DNA of 43,765 nt from SAR116 cluster bacterium AG-321-A13 (GCA_003283875.1 QBXD01000008.1:1-43765); one strand, 5' to 3'. Counted from the first letter of the stretch, positions 1 to 9,025 are shown. Made by a program: numbers and translations. Notes: generated from the letters alone by a model not told the origin.

Positions 1-210
1 ATTATACCTTTAGCTGTTGGCTTAGGCGTTGCTATTATGATTGGATTAAATATTACTCATCCTCCTGCGGGAGGTAATCCTATTATAATGATTTCGAGTT
101 CAGCATCTTTTGATTTTTTATTATCTCCAGTCATATCTGGTTCAATAATTTTATTTGTTTTTGGATTTATCCTAAATAGATTTGTAGCTAACAATAATTA
201 TCCCAAATAG
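1..210 (+). CDS. HPP family membrane protein, C-terminal part (5' end outside window)
   Basis: The frame is open from base 1 to a TAG at 208-210, giving 69 residues. It contains the segment THPPAGGNPIIM, which matches the conserved His-Pro-Pro core that names the HPP family of small integral membrane proteins, followed by a hydrophobic helix (about residues 50-62) and a short polar tail. Transport of small anions such as nitrite has been reported for some HPP proteins in other organisms; the substrate here is unknown. The gene lies 74 bases upstream of formate dehydrogenase on the same strand, so co-transcription is possible. The start and N-terminal helices are outside the window. Confidence 0.6.
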   Translation: MIPLAVGLGVAIMIGLNITHPPAGGNPIIMISSSASFDFLLSPVISGSIILFVFGFILNRFVANNNYPK

Positions 211-284
211 AATAAACAATTTTCTTGATAAGAATTTAATAAACTGATTAGATACTCTATTATTTAATTTTTGGGAGGATAAAT

Positions 285-1481
285 ATGAAGGTATTATGTA
301 TTTTATATGACGATCCTAAAGAAGGAATGCCAAAAAACTCTCCACTTAAAAATCTTCCTAAATTAGATAAATATCCAGACGGAATGACAATGCCTTCTCC
401 AAAAGGAAGAGATTTTATTCCTGGTCAATTACTTGGTTGCGTGTCTGGAGAACTTGGATTGAGAAAATTTTTAGAAGAAAATGGTCATGAATTTATTGTA
501 ACTAATAGTAAAGACGGTGAAGGTTGCGAAGCTGACAAACACATTGTGGATGCCGATATTGTTATATCTCAACCATTTTTTCCATATTACCTTACAAGGC
601 AAAGAATTAAAATAGCTAAAAATTTAAAAATGGCTATTACTGCTGGAATTGGTTCCGACCATGTGGATTTACAAGCGGCGATTGAAAACAATATTGATGT
701 TGTTGAGGTTACTTTCTGTAACTCAAGATCTGTTGCAGAACATATAGTAATGATGATTTTATCAATGATAAGGGATTATCATAATCAGCATAGAATAGTT
801 AATGAGGGAGGTTGGAATATTGCTGATGCTGTTAAAAGAAGTTATGATGTTGAAGGTATGCACATAGGAACTGTTGCAGCAGGTAGAATTGGACTTGATG
901 CACTTAGAAAAATGAAACCGTTTGATGTTCATTTGCATTATTTTGATAGGCATAGATTACCTAAAAACGTCGAAAAAGATTTAAATTTAACATTTCATGA
1001 ATCTGTTGAAAGCTTGGTTGAAATTTGTGATGTAGTTACAATTAATTGTCCTTTACATCCTGAAACTGAAAATCTTTTTGACGAAAAATTAATTTCTAAA
1101 ATGAAAAAAGGTGCATATATCGTAAATACTGCAAGAGGGAAAATATGTAACCGAGAGGCAGTTGTTGAAGCTCTAAAAAGTGGCCAATTAAGTGGTTATG
1201 CAGGAGATGTTTGGTTCCCTCAACCTGCTCCAAATGATCATATTTGGAGAACCATGCCTAATCATGGCATGACTCCACATACATCAGGAACCTCATTATC
1301 TGCTCAAGCAAGATATGCTGATGGAGTAAGAGAAATATTAGAATGCTTTTTTGAGGGTAGTCCAATAAGAAATGAATATTTGATAGTCCAAAATGGTAAA
1401 TTAGCTGGTATGGGAGCTCATTCATATAGTAAAGGGTCATCAACAAGTGGTTTTGAAGAGGCTGCTAATTACAAAAAATAA
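285..1481 (+). CDS. fdh: NAD-dependent formate dehydrogenase
   Basis: Oxidises formate to CO2 with reduction of NAD+; a soluble, metal-free enzyme of the D-2-hydroxyacid dehydrogenase family. At 398 residues it closely matches the well-studied Pseudomonas sp. 101 enzyme (about 400), and the key residues fall at the same numbers: N146, D221 (selects NAD over NADP, in YFDRHRLP), R284, Q313 and H332. The Rossmann glycine motif is AAGRIG at 198-203. A GGGAGG ribosome site at 273-278 sits 6 bases before the ATG. It is preceded by an HPP-family gene and followed by a convergent dgoA. The role is probably energy recovery or NADH supply from one-carbon compounds. Nothing looks broken. Confidence 0.95.
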   Translation: MKVLCILYDDPKEGMPKNSPLKNLPKLDKYPDGMTMPSPKGRDFIPGQLLGCVSGELGLRKFLEENGHEFIVTNSKDGEGCEADKHIVDADIVISQPFFPYYLTRQRIKIAKNLKMAITAGIGSDHVDLQAAIENNIDVVEVTFCNSRSVAEHIVMMILSMIRDYHNQHRIVNEGGWNIADAVKRSYDVEGMHIGTVAAGRIGLDALRKMKPFDVHLHYFDRHRLPKNVEKDLNLTFHESVESLVEICDVVTINCPLHPETENLFDEKLISKMKKGAYIVNTARGKICNREAVVEALKSGQLSGYAGDVWFPQPAPNDHIWRTMPNHGMTPHTSGTSLSAQARYADGVREILECFFEGSPIRNEYLIVQNGKLAGMGAHSYSKGSSTSGFEEAANYKK

Positions 1482-1600
1482 GTTTTTCGCTAATAAAAAA
1501 AGAAATGTGGATTTATATAAATATTGATCTGATAATTTTAAAAATAATAAATATCCGTTCTTTTTTAATTTAAATAAATAATTAATTTGCTTTTTATTAA

Positions 1601-2242
1601 TTATAAACTAGCTTTAACAGATGTGTCATAGGATCTAACAATCTTTTGTGCTTTAAGCTTTATTTCTTCAATTAGCATACCTGGTTTATAGAGGTTTGAG
1701 CCTAAACCAAAACCTGTAATATTAACTTGTAACCAACTTTTAAATTTATTCTCATCGATACCACCAACTGCAATTGAAATTACATTTTTTGGGAGGACTG
1801 CAGATAAAGCTTTAAAATTTTCTTCTTTTAATAATGAGGCAGGGAAAAACTTCAACCCATCAGCACCAGCATCCAAAGCATCAAAACATTCTGATGCTGT
1901 AAAAACTCCAGGAAAACTTAGCATGTTTAGTTCTTTTGTTTTTCGTATAACTAAAGTATTCAAATTAGGAGAAACTATAATTTTTCCTCCTATTTCAGCC
2001 ACTCGATAAACCTCATTTTCTTTCAAGACTGTTCCTGCTCCAAAAATACCATTTTCCCCATGAAATTTTACCATTCTTTCTATTGTTTCATAAGGTTTTG
2101 GTGAGTTAAGAGGAACCTCTATCATACTTATTCCAGCTTCAATTAATACATCTGAAACACTTTCAGCTTCTAGAGGAGATATACCTCTTAAAATAGCAAT
2201 TAGCGGTCTTCTAGATTTAAAAATATTCTCTTTATAACTCAA
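1601..2242 (-). CDS. dgoA: 2-dehydro-3-deoxy-6-phosphogalactonate aldolase
   Basis: Splits 2-keto-3-deoxy-6-phosphogalactonate to pyruvate and glyceraldehyde 3-phosphate, the last step of the De Ley-Doudoroff galactonate route. The 213-residue protein has the class I KDPG/KDPGal aldolase signatures: PLIAILRGI near the N-terminus, the catalytic Glu in IEVPLNSP (E42), GAGTVL (68-73), and the Schiff-base Lys in GLKFFPAS (K131). The start is TTG at 2242, preceded by AAGAG; the next Met (residue 40) would remove the first strands of the barrel. It begins 9 bases after the dgoK stop, so the two are one operon. KDPG aldolase activity cannot be excluded, but the IEVPLNSP form and the dgoK partner favour the galactonate substrate. 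Confidence 0.9.
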   Translation of the reverse strand: MSYKENIFKSRRPLIAILRGISPLEAESVSDVLIEAGISMIEVPLNSPKPYETIERMVKFHGENGIFGAGTVLKENEVYRVAEIGGKIIVSPNLNTLVIRKTKELNMLSFPGVFTASECFDALDAGADGLKFFPASLLKEENFKALSAVLPKNVISIAVGGIDENKFKSWLQVNITGFGLGSNLYKPGMLIEEIKLKAQKIVRSYDTSVKASL

Positions 2243-2251
2243 AATTTTCTC

Positions 2252-3139
2252 TTAATTAAGTTTATCTTTAAAATGCTGCAAACCTTTTAATACCATGTCT
2301 GCAGAGTTAAATTTTTGTATTGAAGAAACTTTTTTTGTCAATACGTGCTCATATAACTCAATCAAATCGACATTTCCTATCAAAACTATATCATTATTTT
2401 TCCAAAACTCTAAACTACCTATCAATTCCATAGCCAGCAAATATCCTGATAGTCTAGATCTATAAATAATTGCTCCGTTGGAATTGATAAGATCATCTGC
2501 TCTAAGTTGAAATAATGCGTTAGCAAAAAGTTCTGGTTTATTCATTATTTTATTAGCTGAATTTAAAATCTCTGCTTTGTCTAAATCGTCGGATTTCATA
2601 CTATGACTTAATACAGAATTCTTAGAAATTATTTCAAATAGCTCTCCTGTCATAAACGTTTTAAATTTTTCCAGACTGTTTTTATTGATTTTGATCCATT
2701 TGCTGTGGGTTCCTGGCAGACAAATAGAGCCTTTGAAGTTATTATTATTGGTTAGAAATCCAGCAATCTGCGTTTCTTCTCCTCGCATAACATCTGGAGG
2801 ATCATTCTGTAAAATTCCAGAAAATATTTTTATAGAAATTCTATTATCAAATAAAATAGGTGAGATGTAATTAATATTATTTAACTTACATGGAGCTTTT
2901 TCGTATGGAGCTTCAATCCATCCTTGACGGGCACCTAACATGCCACTTGCTAAAACATCTATTTTTTTATCATTAATTAACCATTTTTCAATCAAATTTA
3001 TAAAAGTATTTTCAAAATTGTTATCTTTTACAAACTTCATACCATCATTAGTTTCAATGGTCTCAGATACAACATCGTCTTTTATTAAATAGGCACGAAA
3101 AGAACTTGTTCCCCAGTCAACAGCAATCCATCTATCCAA
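2252..3139 (-). CDS. dgoK: 2-dehydro-3-deoxygalactonokinase
   Basis: Phosphorylates 2-keto-3-deoxygalactonate with ATP, making the substrate of the adjacent aldolase. The N-terminus MDRWIAVDWGTSSFRAYLI is the DgoK form of the ASKHA phosphate-1 loop, and CLPGTHSKWI (about 140-149) is the family's second conserved block. Its 295 residues are normal for the family. The start is TTG at 3139 with AAGGA 6 bases upstream. No galactonate dehydratase (DgoD) or dedicated transporter is next to it, so the upstream part of the pathway must be elsewhere or be supplied by the sugar-acid enzymes further right (5389-10204). Cytoplasmic. Confidence 0.9.
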   Translation of the reverse strand: MDRWIAVDWGTSSFRAYLIKDDVVSETIETNDGMKFVKDNNFENTFINLIEKWLINDKKIDVLASGMLGARQGWIEAPYEKAPCKLNNINYISPILFDNRISIKIFSGILQNDPPDVMRGEETQIAGFLTNNNNFKGSICLPGTHSKWIKINKNSLEKFKTFMTGELFEIISKNSVLSHSMKSDDLDKAEILNSANKIMNKPELFANALFQLRADDLINSNGAIIYRSRLSGYLLAMELIGSLEFWKNNDIVLIGNVDLIELYEHVLTKKVSSIQKFNSADMVLKGLQHFKDKLN

Positions 3140-3199
3140 AATATATCCTTCAATATTGGTAATATTTTAAATTATACATTTTAAGAGATAAACAAATAT

Positions 3200-3982
3200 T
3201 TATGTTATTAAATTTCGTAAATTATTCATAGCTCTTAATCTTTCCAAAATACAGATAAGGACAAACTTAACTAAAAGATCCTCTTTTTCAAAATAATCCT
3301 TAATAAAATCAACTCCAACTGCATGTACCGTTGTATTTCCGACTGATTTAGCGGTTGCAGACCTAACTCGATCAGTAAACAAAGCCATTTCTCCAAACGA
3401 GTCTCCTGGATTAAAAGTAGCTATAACTTTATCTAGTTTTGAGACAAGTTGCACCTGACCTGATTCAACATAAAAAAAGAATTTAGGCTTCTGATTTCTC
3501 ATAAAAATAGTTTCATCATCATTATAGTCTTTAATAGGAAACCTAACCTTTTGCTTAGATAAAAATCCGTCGTCAATTAGATGGTAGGTTTTACTCTTAT
3601 TATTATGAAAAATTCTATCTAAAGAATATTTAATCATACCGCGAGTTAAAGATGAAGAAACTGCAAATGCTTTACGTAAATCTGAACTGTTAAAAGCAAA
3701 AACTGTAACGTCTTCTTTTAAAAAATAATCTAAATCATATGGCTTTGAAATCAAAGCTTCAGCGAAACCAATTGGGGCACCTGGTTCTAAAGTAAAAGTT
3801 TTTCCTTTTTCATCTCTGGCTAATACAGAGCCTTCTTTGATAATATAACATTCTTCATGATCTTTATTTTTTAAAAGGTGTTCTTTTTTAAGCTCATGAA
3901 CTCGATATTTATTTTTAAGCAGTGGTATGTATTTAGATAAGATAATACTAATCTGTTTTTCTTTTTCTTTTGCTTTTTCCAA
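3200..3982 (-). CDS. Cyclic-nucleotide-binding-like protein with two cNMP domains
   Basis: About 260 residues carrying two cupin-like cNMP-binding folds in tandem. The first (about 35-110) contains YIIKEGSVLARDEKGK and GAPIGFAEAL. The second (about 150-250) contains FFYVESGQVQLV and GDSFGEMALFTDRVRSATA, close to the CAP/PKA phosphate-binding cassette (FGEMAL-x4-RSATA). There is no helix-turn-helix after either domain, so it is not a CRP-type DNA-binding factor; it is more likely a nucleotide-responsive adaptor or sensor. The frame stays open to a TTG at 3997, but the GGGGGG tract just before the TTG at 3982 makes that the better start. The neighbouring GAF-domain gene suggests a signalling locus. 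The ligand is unknown. Confidence 0.75.
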   Translation of the reverse strand: MEKAKEKEKQISIILSKYIPLLKNKYRVHELKKEHLLKNKDHEECYIIKEGSVLARDEKGKTFTLEPGAPIGFAEALISKPYDLDYFLKEDVTVFAFNSSDLRKAFAVSSSLTRGMIKYSLDRIFHNNKSKTYHLIDDGFLSKQKVRFPIKDYNDDETIFMRNQKPKFFFYVESGQVQLVSKLDKVIATFNPGDSFGEMALFTDRVRSATAKSVGNTTVHAVGVDFIKDYFEKEDLLVKFVLICILERLRAMNNLRNLIT

Positions 3983-4098
3983 AATACCCCCCACCAATAC
4001 AAATTAATTTTTTAATGTTTATTATAAATTAAAAAATAAATCTATTGGAAGTTTATTAAATACTTATTTAAATTTCACAAATTAAGAAAAAGTATAAG

Positions 4099-4431
4099 TT
4101 AAGCCGCTGGATTAGTGATTTTAATTTCAGATGAAGTAGCCTCTGCCTCATAATTATAAACAAAAACACCAGCATATTGGTTTTCTTTAAATACAAATGT
4201 TTGTTTTAATTCTTTTATGAAAGCATCAGATTCTGTTTCATACTTCTTTAATCTATCAATTGTATCAAATTTGATAAATATTGATAAATCACCATCTTTA
4301 CCAATCATTACATTCAAAGATTGAAATTTATACTGACTAATTTTTTTTCCTAAATTATCTGAACAAAAAGAGGCTGCAACCTTTGCTTCAGCGACAGTTC
4401 CAAATTTATATTGATAAACCTTAGCAAACAT
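4099..4431 (-). CDS. Hypothetical protein, possible small alpha-beta barrel
   Basis: 110 residues, no signal peptide or membrane helix. The pattern of alternating strands and helices (FAKVYQYKFG, SLNVMIGKDG, LSIFIKFDTIDRLKKYE) resembles the dimeric alpha-beta barrel proteins related to antibiotic-biosynthesis monooxygenases, but I see no diagnostic residues and do not assign an enzyme. The ATG overlaps the stop of the upstream GAF-domain gene (TAATG at 4429-4433), a classic translational-coupling arrangement, so the two products are probably made in matched amounts and may interact. The C-terminal 15 residues are low in complexity. Confidence 0.6.
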   Translation of the reverse strand: MFAKVYQYKFGTVAEAKVAASFCSDNLGKKISQYKFQSLNVMIGKDGDLSIFIKFDTIDRLKKYETESDAFIKELKQTFVFKENQYAGVFVYNYEAEATSSEIKITNPAA

Positions 4432-5258
4432 TATAAATCTCCCAATTTATCAAGTGCATTATCTATCAACGAGTTGGCTTCATTACCCTCAACTTTAACT
4501 TGATTATGAATTTTGGTAACTATATTCATCTTTTCTTGTAATTCATTGCCTTTAGAAGATAACATAACTGTCATATTTCTAATTTCACATAAATTAGCAT
4601 TAATTAAATTTGTAGCATTTTTTTCTGGTAAATTGAGACCACTACAAATATCGATAAAGTTTTTATAATCTGAAAGTGAAAAGTCCTTATAATTTTCCAT
4701 AAAAATATCAATTGATTTAGAAATTTTTTGGGATGTAATCTCTTTTTGTTCTGTTTGGGTATCAATTTGAAGCGCTAATCTAGATACCAATTTTTCTATT
4801 AGTTCAATTTTTTCAGGCGATATCTCTTTAACTTCAGAAAAATTATAAATACAAAAGGTACCCATTGCATATCCATCTTTATTTCTTACAGGAAAACCAC
4901 AGTAGCTGTGAACCATTCCACTTGTAACAGCGTCATGATTTTTAAATATTTCATGCTTGTTTAATTCAAAAACGAGTAATGGATTTTTTTCAAGTATGAC
5001 ATATGAACATATACTTGCAGCTTTATCTGCTTTTCTATGTAATTCTCTCTCACCAGGTTTACCGATTTCTGAAATCATACATTGGTTTTTAGAATCATAT
5101 AAACTGAAGCTACCTGCACTATAACCAGAAATATCCTTAGCTATCTCTAAATATATATCAAATAAATATATCTGATCTGTACCAATTATTCCTGTTTTTT
5201 CAACTGCTTGAGCTCTTCTCTTTTCATTAATCGGAGTTGGTGCTGGTATCCATTCCAT
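4431..5258 (-). CDS. GAF-domain sensor protein
   Basis: 275 residues. Residues about 25-165 form a GAF domain: SGYSAGSFSLYDSKNQCMI, a helix with CSYVILEKNPLLVFEL, then SYCGFPVRNKDGYAMGTFCIY, the typical GAF strand pair ending in a G-T-x-C-x-x-Y/F motif. The C-terminal 100 residues are helical and rich in Lys, Glu and Asn, with no histidine kinase, GGDEF or DNA-binding domain visible, so the output is unknown and could be protein interaction. Its stop overlaps the start of the 110-residue gene (TAATG). A terminator lies just upstream (5343-5368), so this gene starts its own transcript. Confidence 0.75.
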   Translation of the reverse strand: MEWIPAPTPINEKRRAQAVEKTGIIGTDQIYLFDIYLEIAKDISGYSAGSFSLYDSKNQCMISEIGKPGERELHRKADKAASICSYVILEKNPLLVFELNKHEIFKNHDAVTSGMVHSYCGFPVRNKDGYAMGTFCIYNFSEVKEISPEKIELIEKLVSRLALQIDTQTEQKEITSQKISKSIDIFMENYKDFSLSDYKNFIDICSGLNLPEKNATNLINANLCEIRNMTVMLSSKGNELQEKMNIVTKIHNQVKVEGNEANSLIDNALDKLGDL

Positions 5259-5342
5259 TTTAAATTCCTTAACTATAAAAATTAATGTACATGTTAATTT
5301 ATTTTAAAATTTATTTAAACAAAAAATTCTTAAATAAAAATC

Positions 5343-5368
5343 AAAAGCAGCCATCTAGGGCTGCTTTT
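5343..5368 (-). terminator. Rho-independent terminator after the aldehyde dehydrogenase gene
   Basis: A perfect 10-bp hairpin, AAAAGCAGCC paired with GGCTGCTTTT around a 6-base loop. Read on the minus strand it is followed by a run of T (TTTTGATTTTT). It begins 21 bases after the stop of the aldehyde dehydrogenase gene at 5389 and separates that transcript from the GAF-domain gene. Confidence 0.85.
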
Positions 5369-5388
5369 AAAGTAAGAAGTAAGTTTAA

Positions 5389-6834
5389 TTATAAACCAGT
5401 TTGAGAAACTAATTTAGTCGTCATATAAGCATCTAAACCTTCAGGGCCTCCTTCTGATCCATATCCAGAGTCTTTAACCCCTCCAAAAGGTGTATCCACG
5501 AGCCCTAAACCATGATGGTTAATAGACACTTGTCCACTTTCTATAGATTGACCCAAGTCTTGGGCTGTTTTTGCAGAATTTGTGTAAGCATAAGCAGCTA
5601 AACCATAATTTAGACGATTAGATTCCTCGACAACTTCATCAATAGAACTGAAAGAATTAATAGGAGCTAGAGGACCAAATGGTTCTTCATTCATAATTCT
5701 TGCCTCATTACTGACGTTTGTCATGACAGTTGGTTCAAAGAAGTAACCTTTATTGCCCTTTCTCTTACCACCTGTTAAAACTTTTGCACCATTTTCAACT
5801 GCATCTGCAACAAAACCTTCTATTGCTGTAAGTCTCCTATCGTGGGCAAGCGGACCCATTTTAACTCCGTCCTCTAGACCATTACCTACGTTTAAGGATT
5901 CAGCTTGTTTAACAAAACCATCAACAAATTCTTCATACACTGAGTCGTGCACTAAAAATCTTGTTGGAGAAATACAAACTTGTCCTGCATTTCTAAATTT
6001 ATTAGCACTTAAAATTTTTACTGCTGCTTTAACATCAGCATCCTCACAGACGATGGCAGGTGAATGACCACCGAGTTCCATAGTTACTCTTTTCATGTGA
6101 GCACCTGCTTGTGAAGCCAATAATTTTCCAACAGCTGTAGATCCTGTAAAAGTAACTTTTCTGACAATTGGATGTGCGATTAAATATTCTGAAATTTCAG
6201 CTGGTATACCATAAACCAAATTAATTGATCCTTTTGGCATTCCTGCCTCATCAAAAGCTTTTATTAATTCTGCTACACTAGCAGGCGTCTCTTCGGGTCC
6301 TTTTACAATAGCTGTACAACCAGCTGCAAAAGCTGCCGCAACTTTTTTAACCACTTGATTAAGAGGAAAATTCCAGGGTGTGAAGGCCGCTACAACTCCA
6401 ACTGGCTCTTTAAATACAAATTGATAAACACCTTGAGGAGCTCTTGAAGGAATTATTCTACCGTAGGCTCTTCTACCTTCTTCAGCATACCAGTCAATTG
6501 AATCAGCCGCTCCCATTGTCTCCATCTTTGCTTCGATTAGAGGTTTGCCCTGTTCCATAGTCATCAAAGTAGCAATTTGATCAGCTTTACTACGAACAAT
6601 ATCAGCTGCTTTACGAAGTATTTTTGATCTCTCATATGCAGAAACATTTTTCCAACTATTAAAAGCACTTTCAGCTGCATTTAAAGCAATATCTAAATCT
6701 TCTTTTCTGGCATGAGAAACTTTTCCAATAACTTCTTCAGTTGCTGGGTTAATAATTTCAAGACTCTCTTTTGCTGCTGCTTCTCTCCATTCTCCATTTA
6801 GAAAAAGATGGGTATCTGGATAATTGGTTGACAT
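5389..6834 (-). CDS. NAD(P)-dependent aldehyde dehydrogenase, succinate-semialdehyde dehydrogenase type
   Basis: Oxidises an aldehyde to the acid with NAD(P)+. The 481-residue protein has the complete ALDH catalytic set: TPWNFPLN (152-159), the cofactor-binding Lys K178 in IVKGPEETP, FTGSTAVG (229-236), the general base E253 in MELGGHSP, and the nucleophile C287 in NAGQVCISPTRF. The overall form resembles GabD-like succinate semialdehyde, glycolaldehyde and 2,5-dioxovalerate dehydrogenases; sequence alone does not choose among them. The neighbours (lactonase-type amidohydrolase, dgoKA) make a sugar-acid semialdehyde a reasonable substrate. The ATG at 6834 is preceded by GGGAG, and a terminator follows the gene. 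Confidence 0.85.
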   Translation of the reverse strand: MSTNYPDTHLFLNGEWREAAAKESLEIINPATEEVIGKVSHARKEDLDIALNAAESAFNSWKNVSAYERSKILRKAADIVRSKADQIATLMTMEQGKPLIEAKMETMGAADSIDWYAEEGRRAYGRIIPSRAPQGVYQFVFKEPVGVVAAFTPWNFPLNQVVKKVAAAFAAGCTAIVKGPEETPASVAELIKAFDEAGMPKGSINLVYGIPAEISEYLIAHPIVRKVTFTGSTAVGKLLASQAGAHMKRVTMELGGHSPAIVCEDADVKAAVKILSANKFRNAGQVCISPTRFLVHDSVYEEFVDGFVKQAESLNVGNGLEDGVKMGPLAHDRRLTAIEGFVADAVENGAKVLTGGKRKGNKGYFFEPTVMTNVSNEARIMNEEPFGPLAPINSFSSIDEVVEESNRLNYGLAAYAYTNSAKTAQDLGQSIESGQVSINHHGLGLVDTPFGGVKDSGYGSEGGPEGLDAYMTTKLVSQTGL

Positions 6835-6905
6835 ATATAAACTCCCTTAATTTTATTTAAATAATTTAATGGTTAATACTTTATAGAATTAATTAATGGA
6901 ATACA

Positions 6906-8003
6906 CTAACTTTCTGCGAGTGCAATTGGAAAATTCTTTTCAAATAAATCTATGTCACTATCTAATCCAACTGTTACTCTGATACATCTGTTTTGTGGAT
7001 AAGAATACGGCATCCTAACAAATATACCCTTTTTAATAAGGTTTTCTAATACGCTTTTTGCAAATGATGCATCCTTAAGACAATCAATTGCTATAAAATT
7101 TGTGTGTGAGGGAATAAACTTGCAACTATTAATTAATGCTATGTCACATATTCTTTTTCGAGCAAGTGATACCTTTTTGATGACTTCGCTTATAAATTCA
7201 TTATCTTCAAGTGCAGCTAATGCACCAACTTGTGAAACTCTTGACATACCAAAATGATTTCTTATCTTTTCAAAATTTAAAATAAAATCTTTTTCTCCTA
7301 CAGCATACCCTACTCTTAATCCTGCCATTCCATAAGCTTTAGAAAAAGTTCTCATTCTAATAACATTTTTTATATCCTTTGAGATGTTAGGAATTAATGC
7401 TGGATCTACGAAATCTATGTAAGCCTCATCTAAACATAATATAGTATTTCCAGGAAGATTTTGAACTAGGGTTTCTATATCTATTGGTTTATTAATTGTG
7501 CCCATAGGATTGTTTGGATTTGAAACATATAATATTTTAGCTGATGTTTCTCTTACTTTTATTAATAAATTTTCTAAATCTTCAGTATCATTTTTAAAAG
7601 GAACTTTATGTAATTGACCACCAAAACCTTCAACATGATAGTTAAATGTTGGGTAAGCTCCATCGGTAGTTACAACATTATCACCTTTTTCAATTAATAA
7701 TCTAACTAGGTATCCAAGTAGACCATCAATACCTTCACCAACAACAATATTTTCAGGTTCAACCATATGCTTTTTTGCAAGTGCATGCTTAAGATCAAAA
7801 TTTTCAGGATCTCCATATTTCCATGTTTTTATTATTTCATTTTGCATAGCTAAAGTAGCTTTTAATGAAGGACCAAAAACACTTTCATTAGCCCCAATAC
7901 GAGCTTTAAAAATTTGTTTTAAGTTTCTTTCTTGAGCTTCAGGCCCTACAAATGGAACTGAAGAAGGAAGTTCTTCAACTATTTTTGTATATTGAATACT
8001 CAA
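6906..8003 (-). CDS. Class I/II aminotransferase, HisC-like
   Basis: PLP-dependent aminotransferase of the histidinol-phosphate aminotransferase branch, 365 residues. Visible signatures are ANESVFGPS (substrate-phosphate region, compare ANENP in HisC), SNPNNPMGT (161-169), LDEAYIDF (191-198) and the PLP lysine K222 in FSKAYGMAGLRVGY. The gene starts at TTG 8003 with GGAG 6 bases upstream. It lies among catabolic genes rather than in a his operon, so a role with another amino acid or an amino-sugar-like substrate is possible. True HisC function remains an alternative if no other hisC exists in the genome. Confidence 0.8.
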   Translation of the reverse strand: MSIQYTKIVEELPSSVPFVGPEAQERNLKQIFKARIGANESVFGPSLKATLAMQNEIIKTWKYGDPENFDLKHALAKKHMVEPENIVVGEGIDGLLGYLVRLLIEKGDNVVTTDGAYPTFNYHVEGFGGQLHKVPFKNDTEDLENLLIKVRETSAKILYVSNPNNPMGTINKPIDIETLVQNLPGNTILCLDEAYIDFVDPALIPNISKDIKNVIRMRTFSKAYGMAGLRVGYAVGEKDFILNFEKIRNHFGMSRVSQVGALAALEDNEFISEVIKKVSLARKRICDIALINSCKFIPSHTNFIAIDCLKDASFAKSVLENLIKKGIFVRMPYSYPQNRCIRVTVGLDSDIDLFEKNFPIALAES

Positions 8004-8089
8004 TATTTACTCCATGTTTTATAAATATAAATTAATTAGCATAACTTATAAATTATTCAAATTATTGACTTTATATCCCTTTGGATAAT

Positions 8090-9016
8090 TCATTGCTTGT
8101 TAGGAAGCTTGTGCTTGATATTATATGTTTTGATAGCTGTTTTAGAAAAAAGAGCTTTTTTTTCATCCATTGAGAATTTTTCAACAATTTTTTTATAATT
8201 ATTGAATAAATCATTAAAAGTAACTTTTAATTTTGAAACAGGAAAATTGCTTGCAAACATGCATCTATCAGGACTAAATAAATCAATTAACTCATAAATA
8301 ATATTTGCATTTTCAGCATAATTCCAGTCTTCTCCATTTACTCCAAATTCAGATAATTTTATATAAGTATTAGGTTCTAAAGAAATCAACCTAATGCCTT
8401 TTCTCCAAAAATCCATGCCTTCCTTAGATCTATCCCAAGGAAACCCAGCATGATTTATTATTACCTTAGTATTTGGTATTAACCTAACTATTTTGACAGC
8501 CTCTTTTAGGTGCCAACAAGGAACCCTTAAGTCATAATTCAAATTATATTTTTCTAATAACTTTAAACCTGACCTCCATTTTTCATCCTGCATGGAACCA
8601 TCTTTAATGTATTGCAGAGAATTTTTGGAAAACTTTACGCTCGGCTTTGATCTTATACCCTTAACAATATCAAAACTAGCTTGTTCAGCTATTACTGCTT
8701 CAGCATTATTTTTATGTAACCATGCATGGCCAACAATAGCATTTGGAAATTTATTCTTTTTTGACACACTTTCTAACCATTTAGTTTCACCAACTTGATC
8801 TTGTCTGTCCCACTCTGCCTCACAGTGAACAGTGCCAATTACATTATGACTTTTTATATCTTTAATATAGTCAACTGGAAGATAATTTTTTCTAATTGAT
8901 TTATAGTTTCCTAAAAAAAATTCAGGATCTATTTTATCACTCAAAAAAGGATAATAATTTTTGTTTAAGTCCCAGAAGTGATGATGAGCATCTATAATTT
9001 CAATATCTTCACTCAA
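8090..9016 (-). CDS. Amidohydrolase 2 family protein, L-fuconolactonase-like
   Basis: 308-residue TIM-barrel metal-dependent hydrolase of the amidohydrolase-related group that includes L-fuconolactonase and other sugar lactonases. The metal-binding HxH is in IIDAHHHFW (H11-H13), a histidine follows barrel strands in VHCEAEWD and IINHAGFPWDR, and the last-strand Asp region is RCMFASNFPVSKL. The start is TTG at 9016, 9 bases after the stop of the MFS gene, so the two are co-transcribed. A lactone from sugar oxidation is the likely substrate class, but this is inference from family and context. Confidence 0.8.
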   Translation of the reverse strand: MSEDIEIIDAHHHFWDLNKNYYPFLSDKIDPEFFLGNYKSIRKNYLPVDYIKDIKSHNVIGTVHCEAEWDRQDQVGETKWLESVSKKNKFPNAIVGHAWLHKNNAEAVIAEQASFDIVKGIRSKPSVKFSKNSLQYIKDGSMQDEKWRSGLKLLEKYNLNYDLRVPCWHLKEAVKIVRLIPNTKVIINHAGFPWDRSKEGMDFWRKGIRLISLEPNTYIKLSEFGVNGEDWNYAENANIIYELIDLFSPDRCMFASNFPVSKLKVTFNDLFNNYKKIVEKFSMDEKKALFSKTAIKTYNIKHKLPNKQ

Positions 9017-9025
9017 CTAAATATC

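Noticed and set aside
5753-6067. Plus-strand 104-codon frame within the aldehyde dehydrogenase gene
   Set aside because: It lies fully opposite a catalytic region of a well-identified enzyme and has Ser/Pro/Leu-rich shadow composition.
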